A stretch of DNA of 64,000 bases from Phycisphaerales bacterium (GTDB lineage Bacteria; Planctomycetota; Phycisphaerae; Phycisphaerales; UBA1924). Made by a program: the position numbers and the translations under genes. Shown one piece after another: positions 53,036 through 61,909 of this stretch (positions are counted from its first letter, which is position 1; every line of letters begins with the position of its first letter). The stretch covers positions 1 to 64,000 of the forward strand of contig JADLCM010000005.1 of assembly GCA_020847175.1 (NCBI GenBank), read 5' to 3'. A model generated the notes under the pieces. The model was not told the DNA's origin. It searched no databases and was given only the letters and a program-made list of their open reading frames with translations.

Positions 53036-53247
53036 TGCGCTCCGTTCGCGGCTCCGCGTGGTATCTCACCGACCCATGCCGCCCTGGGGTCGCCCGGAAG
53101 TCCGGCACTTGCCCCCCATGTCGAGGTTTTGGTTTGGTATGTGTCAGGACCCAGAACTGCGATTTCAAGTGAACTTGTTGCCGCGTTGTTCGTATCACCG
53201 GGTATGGGCGTCTTTCGTCCCATGCAACTCTGATCTCTCTCTCCTCC

Positions 53248-53284
53248 AGTGTGCCGCCCCTTCTCGAGGGGCGGTACACTTTTT
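53248..53284 (+). promoter_or_regulatory. Palindrome that is terminator-like and overlaps a -10 box
   Basis: A 13-bp stem (53248-53260 with 53268-53280, one G-T pair) is followed by TTTT, the form of a terminator. Its right arm also contains TACACT (53275-53280), which lies eight bases before ATG 53289 and matches the -10 of leaderless genes here. It could be an operator, a terminator, or both. Confidence 0.5.
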
Positions 53285-53288
53285 GGTC

Positions 53289-53579
53289 ATGTGGCATCTG
53301 ACCCGTCGTTCCGCCTCCACGCCGACACCCGCACCCCGCGCGGTGGGCGGGCGTGCCGCCTTCGGGGTTTCCGGAGGGCGATCTGCGGTGATTCTCGCCG
53401 CGGCGTTCGCGGCATTGGCCCTCGGCGGCTGCTCGCGCGAGCTCTTCACGGGCGACCCGTATCGGTCGCAGTATGACCGGTATGACCAGGCCCAGTCGCA
53501 GCTCGCGGAAGACACCGTGGTCGATGCGTACGGCAATCGGCGCCCCAACCTGCGGGCGCGGTTGCAGCCGCGCGATTGA
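53289..53579 (+). CDS. Small lipoprotein
   Basis: A 96-residue protein. A basic N-terminus of 30 residues precedes a hydrophobic segment and lipobox (AVILAAAFAALALGGC, Cys near residue 48). The mature part is short, polar and rich in Asp, Gln and Tyr (RSQYDRYDQAQSQLAEDTVV). Its function is unknown. ATG 53289 has no ribosome site because a hairpin and T-run lie directly upstream; if the gene is leaderless, this start is natural. A later GTG (53388) is an alternative. Confidence 0.65.
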   Translation: MWHLTRRSASTPTPAPRAVGGRAAFGVSGGRSAVILAAAFAALALGGCSRELFTGDPYRSQYDRYDQAQSQLAEDTVVDAYGNRRPNLRARLQPRD

Positions 53580-53974
53580 TGCGCGCCCGGGCGCACCCGC
53601 CCGGACATGAATCGCCCGGCGCCCTGTCCTCGGCTCCTCTGCTCGTCGCCCCGGGGTCGCCGCGATGGCCCGCGCGACCCGCGCCCGGCCCGCCGGTGTT
53701 CTCGGTTTTCTGCACGGCCGTGGTGCGTCACGGCGTAACTCTCCGCTGTCCGGCGGAGTCTTCTACTGCTTGTGGTGCGGCTGCGGTCATCCACAATCGG
53801 CGTGTGCGCACGGGGAGGAGATGTCGCTGCGCGCCGGTGCTGCTACGATCTTGCGCGGTTCGTCGCGCGAATTTCAACGTACGCGCAACGCGCGCACCGA
53901 TGGCAGCACTTCGCGGGCACGCCCACCCGCACGCCGCGCAGGATTGCTCCGGCACCCAGCAAGGAACGCTGCAC
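53580..53974. other. 395-bp region between the small lipoprotein and the amidase
   Basis: I see no supported gene. A GGGGAGGAG followed by ATG (53821) opens an Arg-rich frame that overlaps the amidase start region, but its composition is not protein-like and I leave it out. The region should hold the amidase promoter. Confidence 0.35.
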
Positions 53975-54637
53975 ATGCCACGCACCAAAGCCAAGAAGGC
54001 GAAGCCGGTCAGCCCTCGCACCAAGGTGGTCTGGGGTGCGCTGCTGGGTGCGATGACCATCGGCGCCGGCTCGCTGCTTCTCCTTGACGGGGCGTCGATG
54101 CCTCGCTTCCGGGGCACGGGCCTTCCGGCCCTCGCGGCCACCAACCGCGCGGGATCGATGGAGGCCGCCCTCGTCACGCGGGCGCCGCTCGCCAAGGACC
54201 AGTGGCGCGCCATCGTCGTGCATCACTCGGGCGGACCGCACGGCACGCCTGAAGCGCTCGACGAAGCCGCCCGGCGCGACGGTCTTCGGGGCCTGGGGCA
54301 CCACTTCGTCATCGGCAACGGCAGCGGCATGCGCGACGGCGAGCTGTATCTCGGCTACCGCTGGCTCGATCAACTCCCGGGGGCGCACGCCTTCGGAGAC
54401 CAGGCAGAGTGGCTCGACCGGCACGCGATCAGCATCTGCATGGTCGGCAACGGCGATCGGCGCGGGTTCACGAAGGCCCAGATGACCCGGCTCGCCCAAC
54501 TCACCCGGACTCTCGCCCGCGAACTCGATATCCCCGCCGACCGCATTTACCTTCAGAGCGACCTCGCCGGGGTTTCTGACCCGGGGCTGCATTTCGCCGA
54601 CGCGGCCTTCCGCGAGAGCCTCGCCGACCTCCGCTGA
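53975..54637 (+). CDS. Peptidoglycan-recognition/amidase-2 type N-acetylmuramoyl-L-alanine amidase
   Basis: A 220-residue protein with an N-terminal membrane anchor (residues 18-38, VVWGALLGAMTIGAGSLLLL) after a Lys-rich start. The amidase fold is seen in IVVHHSGG (first zinc His), GLGHHFVIGNGSGMRDGELY, WLDRHAISICMVGNGDRRGF and LQSDLAGVSDPGLHF. In AmpD-like enzymes the last motif is HSDIAP...DPG, with His as a zinc ligand. Here the His position is Gln, although the Asp ligand is kept, so catalysis may be altered or lost. AAGGAA precedes ATG 53975. Confidence 0.85.
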   Translation: MPRTKAKKAKPVSPRTKVVWGALLGAMTIGAGSLLLLDGASMPRFRGTGLPALAATNRAGSMEAALVTRAPLAKDQWRAIVVHHSGGPHGTPEALDEAARRDGLRGLGHHFVIGNGSGMRDGELYLGYRWLDQLPGAHAFGDQAEWLDRHAISICMVGNGDRRGFTKAQMTRLAQLTRTLARELDIPADRIYLQSDLAGVSDPGLHFADAAFRESLADLR

Positions 54638-54659
54638 CCAAGGGCCGGGCCGATCCGGG

Positions 54660-54679
54660 GAACCCCCTGCGGGGGGTTC
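54660..54679 (+). terminator. Terminator-like hairpin after the amidase gene
   Basis: An eight-base stem (54660-54667 with 54672-54679) encloses a TGCG loop. No T-run follows, so function as a terminator is uncertain. Confidence 0.4.
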
Positions 54680-54855
54680 GTGGTATCTTGGACAAGCCGA
54701 CTCCAGCCTGTGAAGTTCCGGGTCGATGGAAATCCGGGGCTTGACTCGCCCGGGGCTTCGGCGAAACTCCTCGGGGGCGTTCTGTCCCCCAGGGCTCCGC
54801 GGGCCCGGCAGGTGATCTCTGCCGCCCCCCCGAGCAGGGGAGTCCGAGGTCGACC

Positions 54856-55755
54856 ATGGACGAGGTGGGCGTGCAATTCAAGAAGGGTGACGTTGTCGAA
54901 GGATACAAGGTCCTGGCCGAACTTGGCCAGGGTGCGGCGTCGTCGATCTACCTCGTCCAGGACCAGAAGACCAAGCAGATCTGGGCCCTCAAGCACGTCG
55001 TCAAACGCGAGTCCAAGGACCAGCGCTTCCTCGACCAGGCCGAGCAGGAGGTCAAGGTCGCCCAGTCCCTTGACCATCCGGGGATGCGCAAGATTGAGCG
55101 CCTCATCAAGAAGGGCTCGTTCCTAGCGACCAAGGAACTCTACCTGGTGATGGAGCTTGTCGACGGCATCAGCATGGAACGCTCGCCCCCCAAGACCTTC
55201 GAGCACGCGGTTCATGTCTTCCAGCAGGTCGCCGAGGCGATGCACCACATGCACGAGCGCGGCTGGGTGCACGCAGACATGAAGCCGAACAACATCATCG
55301 TGGACGATCAGTCGCGGGCGAAGGTCATCGACCTCGGCCAGTCGTGCAAGATCGGAACCATCAAGGAACGCATCCAGGGCACGCCGGACTACATCGCCCC
55401 CGAGCAGGTGCACCGGCGGGCGATCACCCCGCGCACGGACGTGTACAACCTTGGCGCGAGCATCTACTGGACCCTGACGCGCCAGCACATCCCGACGGCG
55501 CTGGCGAAGGGTGACTCGCTGGTGGGCTCGATCGACGACAACCTGATGGAAAAGCCCACGCCGGCGATCGAACTCAACCCCAAGGTGCACCCCAAGCTCA
55601 ATGACCTCATCATGCTGTGCGTGGAGGTAGACCCGGAGAAGCGCCCGCCTGACATGAAGTTCGTCGCGGAGCGCCTGAACCTCATCCACGGCATCCTGCT
55701 GGCCCAGGCGGGCAAGGGGCGCGCCCCGGTCGGCGATGAGAGCACCATGGCGTAA
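54856..55755 (+). CDS. Serine/threonine protein kinase (eukaryotic-like)
   Basis: A 299-residue soluble Hanks-type kinase with only the catalytic domain. The Gly-rich loop is GQGAASSIYLV, the catalytic Lys is in IWALKHVV, the catalytic loop is VHADMKPNNIIV (HAD instead of HRD, so non-RD) and the metal loop is VIDLGQSCKIG (DLG instead of DFG). GTPDYIAPEQVHRR is the P+1/APE region. There is no membrane segment or sensor domain. A GAGG lies about seven bases before ATG 54856. It is followed 89 bp later by a metallophosphoesterase gene, and the pair may form a modification switch. Confidence 0.92.
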   Translation: MDEVGVQFKKGDVVEGYKVLAELGQGAASSIYLVQDQKTKQIWALKHVVKRESKDQRFLDQAEQEVKVAQSLDHPGMRKIERLIKKGSFLATKELYLVMELVDGISMERSPPKTFEHAVHVFQQVAEAMHHMHERGWVHADMKPNNIIVDDQSRAKVIDLGQSCKIGTIKERIQGTPDYIAPEQVHRRAITPRTDVYNLGASIYWTLTRQHIPTALAKGDSLVGSIDDNLMEKPTPAIELNPKVHPKLNDLIMLCVEVDPEKRPPDMKFVAERLNLIHGILLAQAGKGRAPVGDESTMA

Positions 55756-55844
55756 CGCGCGGGGGCGTGTGGACGGGGTCATTCGCCCGCCGGCTTCTGC
55801 GCATTGGCCGGTTTCCATCCACCCCTTCCCCGCGGAGCCCGCGA

Positions 55845-56729
55845 GTGCGACAGATCGACCTCGCCAGCCCCGCCGCCGTTGAACGCGTCCTTCGCGAGGC
55901 GACAGAAGCCAACCTGGGCGCCCGCTGCCGGCGCGGCTCCATCGACCTGATCGAAGCCCCCGGGCGCCTCATCGCCACCGGCGACCTGCACGACAACCCG
56001 CTGCACTTCGCTCGCCTCGTCGCTCTTGCCGGCCTCGGCGGCGACCACCCCCCCGGCGCGCACCTCACGCTGCACGAGCTCATCCACTCCGACCGGCTCG
56101 TCAACGGCATGGACTTCAGCCACCGGGTGCTCATCAAGGCCGCCGCCCTCAAGGCCGAGCACCCGGAGCATGTCCACACGCTGCTGGCCAACCACGAACT
56201 CAGCCAGGTGATCGGCGCGGGGATCATCAAGGACGGCATCAGGGTTGTCGAGGCGTTCAATCTCGGGCTGGAATACGTGTTCGGGGGGGAGACCGCCCGG
56301 GTTGACGCGGCCCTGCGCGAGTTCATCCGTTCGATGCCCCTCGCCCTGCGGGCTCACACGCCGCGCGGCGACATCCTGTGCGCGCACAGCCTGCCGGGCC
56401 TGGGCATGATGACCCGATTCGACCCGCGCATCCTGGAGCGGGCGCTGGTGGAGGATGACTACATGCCGCGCCAGGGTTCAGCGCACCTGATGGTCTGGGG
56501 GCGCGGCTACGACGCCGAGCAGCTTGAAGACCTGGTGGAGCGCTGGGGGGTCAACCTGTTCATCCTCGGGCACGAGAAAGCGGAGTTCGGCGCCAAACTC
56601 GTGCCTCCCAACGCCCTGATCCTCAACAGCGATCACGCGATGGGGGTCTACCTGCCGGTCGATCTCGGCGATCCGCCCGCGCCCGAAGAGGCGATGGAGC
56701 GCGTCGTACCCCTCACGACCGCAGAATGA
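55845..56729 (+). CDS. Calcineurin-like metallophosphoesterase
   Basis: A 294-residue soluble phosphoesterase. The metal site motifs are LIATGDLHDNPLHFARLVAL (GDLHDN), HTLLANHELSQVIG (ANHE, usually GNHE) and LCAHSLPG with a later LFILGHEKAEFG. There is no membrane segment. Related domains include PPP-type protein phosphatases and bis-nucleotide hydrolases, and the substrate is unknown. GTG 55845 is preferred because a GGAG lies about ten bases upstream. It lies just after the kinase gene and may reverse its action, which is inference. Confidence 0.85.
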   Translation: MRQIDLASPAAVERVLREATEANLGARCRRGSIDLIEAPGRLIATGDLHDNPLHFARLVALAGLGGDHPPGAHLTLHELIHSDRLVNGMDFSHRVLIKAAALKAEHPEHVHTLLANHELSQVIGAGIIKDGIRVVEAFNLGLEYVFGGETARVDAALREFIRSMPLALRAHTPRGDILCAHSLPGLGMMTRFDPRILERALVEDDYMPRQGSAHLMVWGRGYDAEQLEDLVERWGVNLFILGHEKAEFGAKLVPPNALILNSDHAMGVYLPVDLGDPPAPEEAMERVVPLTTAE

Positions 56730-56736
56730 ATCTCGT

Positions 56737-57189
56737 TCAATCGAGCGGGGCGGCATCGCGGCCGCGAAGCTGGGTCAGGCGGCGCTGAAGGGCTCCGAGC
56801 AGGCGTGCCTCCCGCCGCGGATCTCCCAGGCGCCCCACGGTGCACCGGGCCTCAACCAGTGCGTTCTCGCCGGGGGTCAGGCCCGGAGCACCGTCGAGCC
56901 ATCGAACTTCCAAGACCCCCGGGGCGTCGCTCACGGTGCGGAGGTCGAAGACGCGCAGGCCCGCCTCCGGTTCGGACACGCGAAGCACCGTGGCCTCGAT
57001 CACGATCGACGCGACCTCTGCCGCGGCGTCGAGGTCGTTCCAGTCCGCCCGGAACGAAATGGGGCCGGCAGGCGTGCTCGTCGTCCTCGGCACGCCGCCG
57101 GCGCACCCCAACATGGAGCAGAGAACTGATGTCGCCCATCCAAGGACAACCCTGGCGCTGGTCTGCCGGGCTGGGCCTAGAATCCCCAC
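56737..57189 (-). CDS. Hypothetical lipoprotein
   Basis: A 150-residue protein with a lipoprotein signal (VLGWATSVLCSMLGCAGG, lipobox MLGC near residue 29). The mature part is beta-rich (IVIEATVLRVSEPEAGLRVF, VLEVRWLDGAPGL) then helical (LGALQRRLTQLRGRD). No family is recognised. GTG 57189 suits the signal peptide; ATG 57279 is a longer alternative but would add a polar stretch before the signal. It converges on the metallophosphoesterase gene and is divergent from phoH. Confidence 0.72.
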   Translation of the reverse strand: MGILGPARQTSARVVLGWATSVLCSMLGCAGGVPRTTSTPAGPISFRADWNDLDAAAEVASIVIEATVLRVSEPEAGLRVFDLRTVSDAPGVLEVRWLDGAPGLTPGENALVEARCTVGRLGDPRREARLLGALQRRLTQLRGRDAAPLD

Positions 57190-57345
57190 ATTGTGGGGGT
57201 TGACTTTATCTTCGCGCGGTCTTTCCACGAGCCGCGGGCCCTCCGATCCGAATGGAATTCTACGAGTACGATACACCATCGCAGATTTGTTTGGTTTATG
57301 GTTGGGTTGTCAAGTGTCGGGATCTGAGTGAGGAGCGTATCCGGC

Positions 57346-58326
57346 GTGGATGTGACCGTGCGAGTTCCGGGCGGGGCGGATCGCGTCAGTGTGCTCGGCT
57401 CCGCCGACCGCAATCTCAAGATGATCCGCGAGGCGCTGGGCGTCGCGGTGACCGCGCGCGAGGATGTCGTGCGACTGAGCGGCGAGCCCCAGGCCGTGGG
57501 CGTCGCCCGCTCGGTGCTCGCGCGCATGAGCGCCCGCCAGGGCATGTCGCGCCAGGAGGTGCTCGACGCGATCGCCGAAGAGTCACTGCGGGCGCGCCTC
57601 GGCGGCACGCCCCTCATGGGCGAGGGGGATGAGCCGGAGGTGTGGTCGGGTGAACTCGATGTGTACGCGGCGGGGAGACGCATCCAGCCGCGGACGCTCA
57701 ACCAGCAGGCGTATCTCGACGCCATCCGCGACCACGATCTCGTGTTCGGCATCGGTCCCGCGGGCACGGGCAAGACATATCTCGCGGTCGCCGCGGCGGT
57801 GCACCTGCTCAAGCGCGACCGGGTGCGCAAGGTGATGCTGGTTCGCCCCGCGGTGGAGGCGGGAGAGAAACTGGGATATCTGCCGGGCGACGTGGAGGCA
57901 AAGGTCAACCCTTATCTGCGCCCGCTGCTCGACGCCCTGCACGACATGGTGGATTACGGCACGCTCCGGCGGTTCATCGACGGCGACGTGGTCGAGGTCG
58001 CGCCACTGGCGTATATGCGGGGCCGTACCTTGAACAACGCCGTGGTCATCCTCGACGAGGCCCAGAACACCACGCGCGGCCAGATGAAGATGTTCCTGAC
58101 CCGCATGGGGCGGGGGTCCAAGCTCATCGTGACTGGCGATGTCACGCAGATCGACCTGCCCGACCCGCGGGAGAGCGGCCTGATTGACGCCGCGCGCCGG
58201 CTCAAGCGCGTGCCGGGCGTCCGGCTCGTGTACCTCGACAAGCAGGACATCGTGCGGCACCCGCTCGTGCAGCGCGTGATCGAGGCCTACGGCGAGGATG
58301 AAGCGCCTTCAGAGGGGGCGTCATGA
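57346..58326 (+). CDS. phoH: PhoH-family ATPase
   Basis: PhoH-like P-loop ATPase, 326 residues, family members of which bind RNA or act in ribosome and RNA quality control. An N-terminal KH-like region (VTVRVPGGADRVSVLGSADR) precedes LNQQAYLDAIRDHDLVFGIG, Walker A GPAGTGKTYLA, LVRPAVEAGEKLGYLPGD, Walker B VVILDEAQNTT and SKLIVTGDVTQIDLP. GTG 57346 has GAGGAG about ten bases upstream; GTG 57328 is an alternative. The stop overlaps the HD hydrolase start (ATGA). Confidence 0.94.
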   Translation: MDVTVRVPGGADRVSVLGSADRNLKMIREALGVAVTAREDVVRLSGEPQAVGVARSVLARMSARQGMSRQEVLDAIAEESLRARLGGTPLMGEGDEPEVWSGELDVYAAGRRIQPRTLNQQAYLDAIRDHDLVFGIGPAGTGKTYLAVAAAVHLLKRDRVRKVMLVRPAVEAGEKLGYLPGDVEAKVNPYLRPLLDALHDMVDYGTLRRFIDGDVVEVAPLAYMRGRTLNNAVVILDEAQNTTRGQMKMFLTRMGRGSKLIVTGDVTQIDLPDPRESGLIDAARRLKRVPGVRLVYLDKQDIVRHPLVQRVIEAYGEDEAPSEGAS

Positions 58327-60692
58327 GCCGCCCGGGCACCAGGTCGGCGTCGCGAACCGGCCCGCGCAGCGGGGTCTACCGCCGAGTTGGCGGCGCGCTG
58401 GGTTCGATCCGCGATGACGGGTTGTGGCGGCGCGCCGTGCGCGCGGTCCGCACGCGTGAGTTCGGCTGGGCCGCGATCGTCACGGGCGCATTCTGGCTCG
58501 TCTCCGCGGCGGTGATGATCTGGGCGAGGGCGGAAGCCAGGCCGGTGCCGGGGCGCGTCGCCGTGGAATCCCGGCTGTCGCGGGTGCCGCTCACCCTGCC
58601 CAACGACGCGGCAACCCAGGCCGCCCGCGCCGAGGCGCGCCTGCGCTCGCCCCGCGTGTACGTCGCCGAGCAGGCCACGATTGACGAGATCCGCACCTCG
58701 CTGCTCAACCTGCCGCGCACGGTGGGTGAGGCGTCCAAGGTTGAAGACGTGGACCCGGCGATCGCGCAGCAGTTCAGCCTGACGCCGGCGCAGCTGGCGG
58801 CCCTGAAGGAGGCGACCTTCGACGGCGAACCGAGCCAGGCGTGGACGAACCGGGTGGACGCGCTCGCCGAGGGGCTCTCGCGCCGCCCCCTGCTCGATGA
58901 CATCGCGTGGCAGCGCCTCAGCCAACAGGGCCTGGGTGAAATCGAACTGCGCGGGCGCGAGACACGGCGCGTCCCCGCGTCGCTCGCGGTCAACATCGCC
59001 GCGGCGGGCGACCTGACGAGCGCGGCAGAATCGCTGGTGCGCGCCGCGGGGTTCCGGGGTGAACAGGCCGAGGTCGCCCTCGCCCGCCTCATCGTCAAGG
59101 CAAAAGCGACGTTCCACTTTGACGAGGCCTCCACCGTGGCCCTGGCGGCGGCGGCGGAACGCGCCGTCGCGCCCCTCACCACCGACCTGCCCAAGGGCTA
59201 TGTCATCTACACCCGGGGCGATGTGCTGGCGACCGCCCAGGTTGATCTCGACGAGGCGGAACGACGCGCCTTCGACCAGAGCGCCCCCCTGTGGCGGGCG
59301 TGGGCGCGCAGCGCGGCGTACGCGGGCGGCGCCGGCATTCTCGCCGTGGCCCTCGCGGGTTACGTCGGCACCTTCGTGCCGCGCATCCGGCGCAGCCCCG
59401 CCCGGATGTTGTGGCTCGGTGTGCTGGTGGGCGGCCTGTGCGCCGTGGCGAGCGTCTCGTGCGTGCTTTTTCCGGCGGTGGCTCCGCTGGCGGCCCCGGC
59501 CCCGGTCCTGCTCGCCGCGATCATCCTGGTCATCGCCTATGACCAGCGCACGGCGTTGGCGTGCGGGTCGATCGCCGGCCTGCTGGTGTGCCTCACGCTG
59601 GACCTCTCCATCGCTCGATTCATGCTCATGGTCGGGGGCGTGGGCCTGGTGGTGCGCTCGCTGCCCGAGATCCGCGACCGGGGCACGCTGGTCCGCACCG
59701 GCGTTGTTGCGGGCATCGGCATGGCCCTGGGCACCGGGGTTGCCTCGCTCATCGAAGGGCCTGTGACCCCGGCGCTGCTGCGCCAGGCGGTCTTCGACTC
59801 GGCGCTGGGAGGCGGCTCGGGGTTGATCGCCGCGGGCCTCGCCATGTTCCTCCTCCCCACCATCGAGCGGGTCTTCGACATCGCGACCGGCATGACCCTC
59901 ATCGAACTCCGCGACCCCAAGCACCCGCTCCTGCGTGAACTCCAGCAGCGCGCCCCGGGCACGTACAACCACTCCCTCACGGTTGCGTCCATCGCCGAGG
60001 CCGCGGCCGATGCGATCGGCGCCGACAGCCTGCTCACCTACGTCGGTGCGCTGTATCACGACATCGGGAAGATGAACAAGCCCGAATACTTCGTCGAGAA
60101 CCAAGGGGGCGGGCCCAACCGGCACGACAAGCTCAGCCCCGCCATGAGCCTGCTGGTCATTGTCGGGCACGTGAAGGACGGGGCCGAGATGGCCCGAGAG
60201 TCCGGCCTGCCCAAGCCGCTGATTCACTTCATCGAGGCTCATCACGGGACCACGCTCGTCGAGTACTTCTTCCGCCGGGCGCGCGACCAGGCCGACGCCG
60301 CCCAGCGCGAAGGCGACGATGTGGAGCAGCCGACGGAGAGCGACTTCCGCTACCCCGGGCCCAAGCCGCAGACCCGCGAGGTCGCGATTCTGATGCTCGC
60401 CGACGCGGTCGAGAGCGCCACGCGCACGCTCTCTGAACCGACCCCGGCGCGCATCGACAACCTGGTGCGGACGCTGGCGAACAAGCGCCTGCTTGACGAG
60501 CAGTTCGAGGCGTGCGGCCTGACCTTCCGCGAGCTCTCGCAGATCGTCGATTCGATCTCCAAGTCCGTCGCCGCGATCTATCACGGGCGCATCCACTATC
60601 CCACGGGCGAACCCCGCACCGCCGAGCGGACCGGCGCCGAACCCAAGACCAGCGCTCGCCAGCGCACCGATCCGGAGACCCGCAGCGCCTGA
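58323..60692 (+). CDS. 7TM-HD family HDIG-domain phosphohydrolase (PgpH-like)
   Basis: A 789-residue membrane protein with the 7TMR-HD plan: N-terminal anchor (about 47-70), a large extracellular 7TMR-HDED-type domain (about 75-310), seven hydrophobic segments (about 325-540), and a C-terminal HD domain with APGTYNHSLTVASIAEAAAD, LYHDIGKMNKPEYFVEN, IEAHHGTTLVEYFF and LMLADAVESATRTL. Relatives hydrolyse cyclic di-AMP. ATG 58323 overlaps the phoH stop. In many bacteria ybeY follows; here it does not. Confidence 0.93.
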   Translation: MSRPGTRSASRTGPRSGVYRRVGGALGSIRDDGLWRRAVRAVRTREFGWAAIVTGAFWLVSAAVMIWARAEARPVPGRVAVESRLSRVPLTLPNDAATQAARAEARLRSPRVYVAEQATIDEIRTSLLNLPRTVGEASKVEDVDPAIAQQFSLTPAQLAALKEATFDGEPSQAWTNRVDALAEGLSRRPLLDDIAWQRLSQQGLGEIELRGRETRRVPASLAVNIAAAGDLTSAAESLVRAAGFRGEQAEVALARLIVKAKATFHFDEASTVALAAAAERAVAPLTTDLPKGYVIYTRGDVLATAQVDLDEAERRAFDQSAPLWRAWARSAAYAGGAGILAVALAGYVGTFVPRIRRSPARMLWLGVLVGGLCAVASVSCVLFPAVAPLAAPAPVLLAAIILVIAYDQRTALACGSIAGLLVCLTLDLSIARFMLMVGGVGLVVRSLPEIRDRGTLVRTGVVAGIGMALGTGVASLIEGPVTPALLRQAVFDSALGGGSGLIAAGLAMFLLPTIERVFDIATGMTLIELRDPKHPLLRELQQRAPGTYNHSLTVASIAEAAADAIGADSLLTYVGALYHDIGKMNKPEYFVENQGGGPNRHDKLSPAMSLLVIVGHVKDGAEMARESGLPKPLIHFIEAHHGTTLVEYFFRRARDQADAAQREGDDVEQPTESDFRYPGPKPQTREVAILMLADAVESATRTLSEPTPARIDNLVRTLANKRLLDEQFEACGLTFRELSQIVDSISKSVAAIYHGRIHYPTGEPRTAERTGAEPKTSARQRTDPETRSA

Positions 60693-60847
60693 CCTCGCCT
60701 CACCCGGACCAGGAACGCCCGCGGCGTGCCCGTTCGCCCCGTGGTCAGCGGCGGCCAATCGGCGACCCCTTCCGACCCCGAGGCCGGGCCCGGGGTGTGA
60801 CGCGTCCGGGCGCGGCATCCGACCCTGCGGGCGGCTAATCTCTGCCC

Positions 60848-61831
60848 GTGCACGCCGACCAACGCGACCATGGTTTGCTCGCCGGGCTACTTCTCGACGG
60901 GAAGGGAGGCGCCCGCTACGTGCGCTGGGAGGATGTGCTCGCCTGGACCCCTGACCAGGGCCCGCTCTGGGTGCATCTCGACCGAGGTGTGGAGGCGGCC
61001 CGGGTCTGGCTTACCGACGAATCCGGCGTGCCCCCGGTCGCCGCGCTCGCGCTGCTGCAGGAAGAAACCCGCCCCCGGTGCACCCACTTCGGGCCTCACC
61101 TGCTCACGATTTTTCGCGCTGTGAATCACAACCCCGGCGCAGAACCTGAAGACATGATCTCGCTGCGGTGCTGGATGGAGCCCAGCCGCCTGATTTCGCT
61201 GCGAACCCGCCAGGTCCGCGCAATCCAGGAAGTGCGGGGCGAGCTGGAGCAGGGCGAGGGCCCGACCTCGATCGGCGATCTTCTGGCGTCGATCGCGCTC
61301 CGGGTGGTCGAGCATTGCGGGCCGGTGGTAGAGGAGATCGAGGATGTGCTGTGCAAGATCGAGGAGGAAGCCCCGGAGGCCCCGATTGTGCAGTTGCGCC
61401 GGCAACTCAGCGACCTGCGGCGCCAGGCCATCGAGCTGCGCAAGTTCATCGCCCCGCAGCGCGACATGCTCGGACGTGTGTGCATTGAAACCATGCCGTG
61501 GCTCAGCGACACCGACCGGGCCCATGTCCGCGAGGCCTCCGACCGCCTGACCCGCCAGATCGAGGAGCTCGACTCGATCCGGGACCGCTCGGCCATCACG
61601 CATGAAGAACTCTCGACCCGCCTCAACGAACAGCTCAACCGGCGCCTCTACGCCCTGAGCCTTGTGTCCACCACATTCCTCCCGCTCACCTTTCTCACCG
61701 GCCTCTTCGGCATGAACGTGGGCGGCATCCCCTTCGCAACGCACGACGCCGGCCTGTGGGTCATCCTGGGTTTCGCCATCTCGATCGCCGCAGCCCAGTT
61801 CTGGTTCTTCCGCCGGAAGCGCTGGTTATAG
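60848..61831 (+). CDS. corA: CorA family magnesium/divalent cation transporter
   Basis: A 327-residue CorA/ZntB-like channel for Mg2+ or other divalent cations. The cytoplasmic domain is alpha/beta with a long helical stalk (LRRQLSDLRRQAIELRKFIA). Two C-terminal membrane segments follow, the first ending TFLTGLFGMNVGG with the family GMN motif, and the basic C-terminus RRKRWL is usual. GTG 60848 has TAATCT six bases upstream and no ribosome site, so it may be leaderless. Confidence 0.93.
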   Translation: MHADQRDHGLLAGLLLDGKGGARYVRWEDVLAWTPDQGPLWVHLDRGVEAARVWLTDESGVPPVAALALLQEETRPRCTHFGPHLLTIFRAVNHNPGAEPEDMISLRCWMEPSRLISLRTRQVRAIQEVRGELEQGEGPTSIGDLLASIALRVVEHCGPVVEEIEDVLCKIEEEAPEAPIVQLRRQLSDLRRQAIELRKFIAPQRDMLGRVCIETMPWLSDTDRAHVREASDRLTRQIEELDSIRDRSAITHEELSTRLNEQLNRRLYALSLVSTTFLPLTFLTGLFGMNVGGIPFATHDAGLWVILGFAISIAAAQFWFFRRKRWL

Positions 61832-61909
61832 GGTGGGTATCGGACCTTCCCCGAACGCCCCACGCACGCAGGGCTCTGCCCGCCGGGGTCTGGGTGGTAC
61901 CCTGTAGCC

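Larger units (their letters stand above)
52973..53288. other. Intergenic region with a terminator and a promoter-overlapping palindrome
   Basis: The left part ends the PEP-CTERM transcript at 52997-53035. Bases 53036-53247 carry no recognised gene; a T-rich plus strand with several pyrimidine runs (TCTCTCTCTCCTCC at about 53232) is seen. The right end holds the palindrome at 53248-53284. A small RNA between the two hairpins is possible but unsupported otherwise. Confidence 0.4.

Noticed and set aside
53821..54087. Possible small gene after GGGGAGGAG, ATG at 53821
   Set aside because: The ribosome site is good, but the product is Arg/Ala/Ser-rich without structure and overlaps the amidase start in another frame.
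58287..60818. A long open frame antisense to the HD hydrolase gene
   Set aside because: High GC content gives long antisense frames; composition is not protein-like and no motif is seen, whereas the plus strand encodes a clear 7TM-HD protein.
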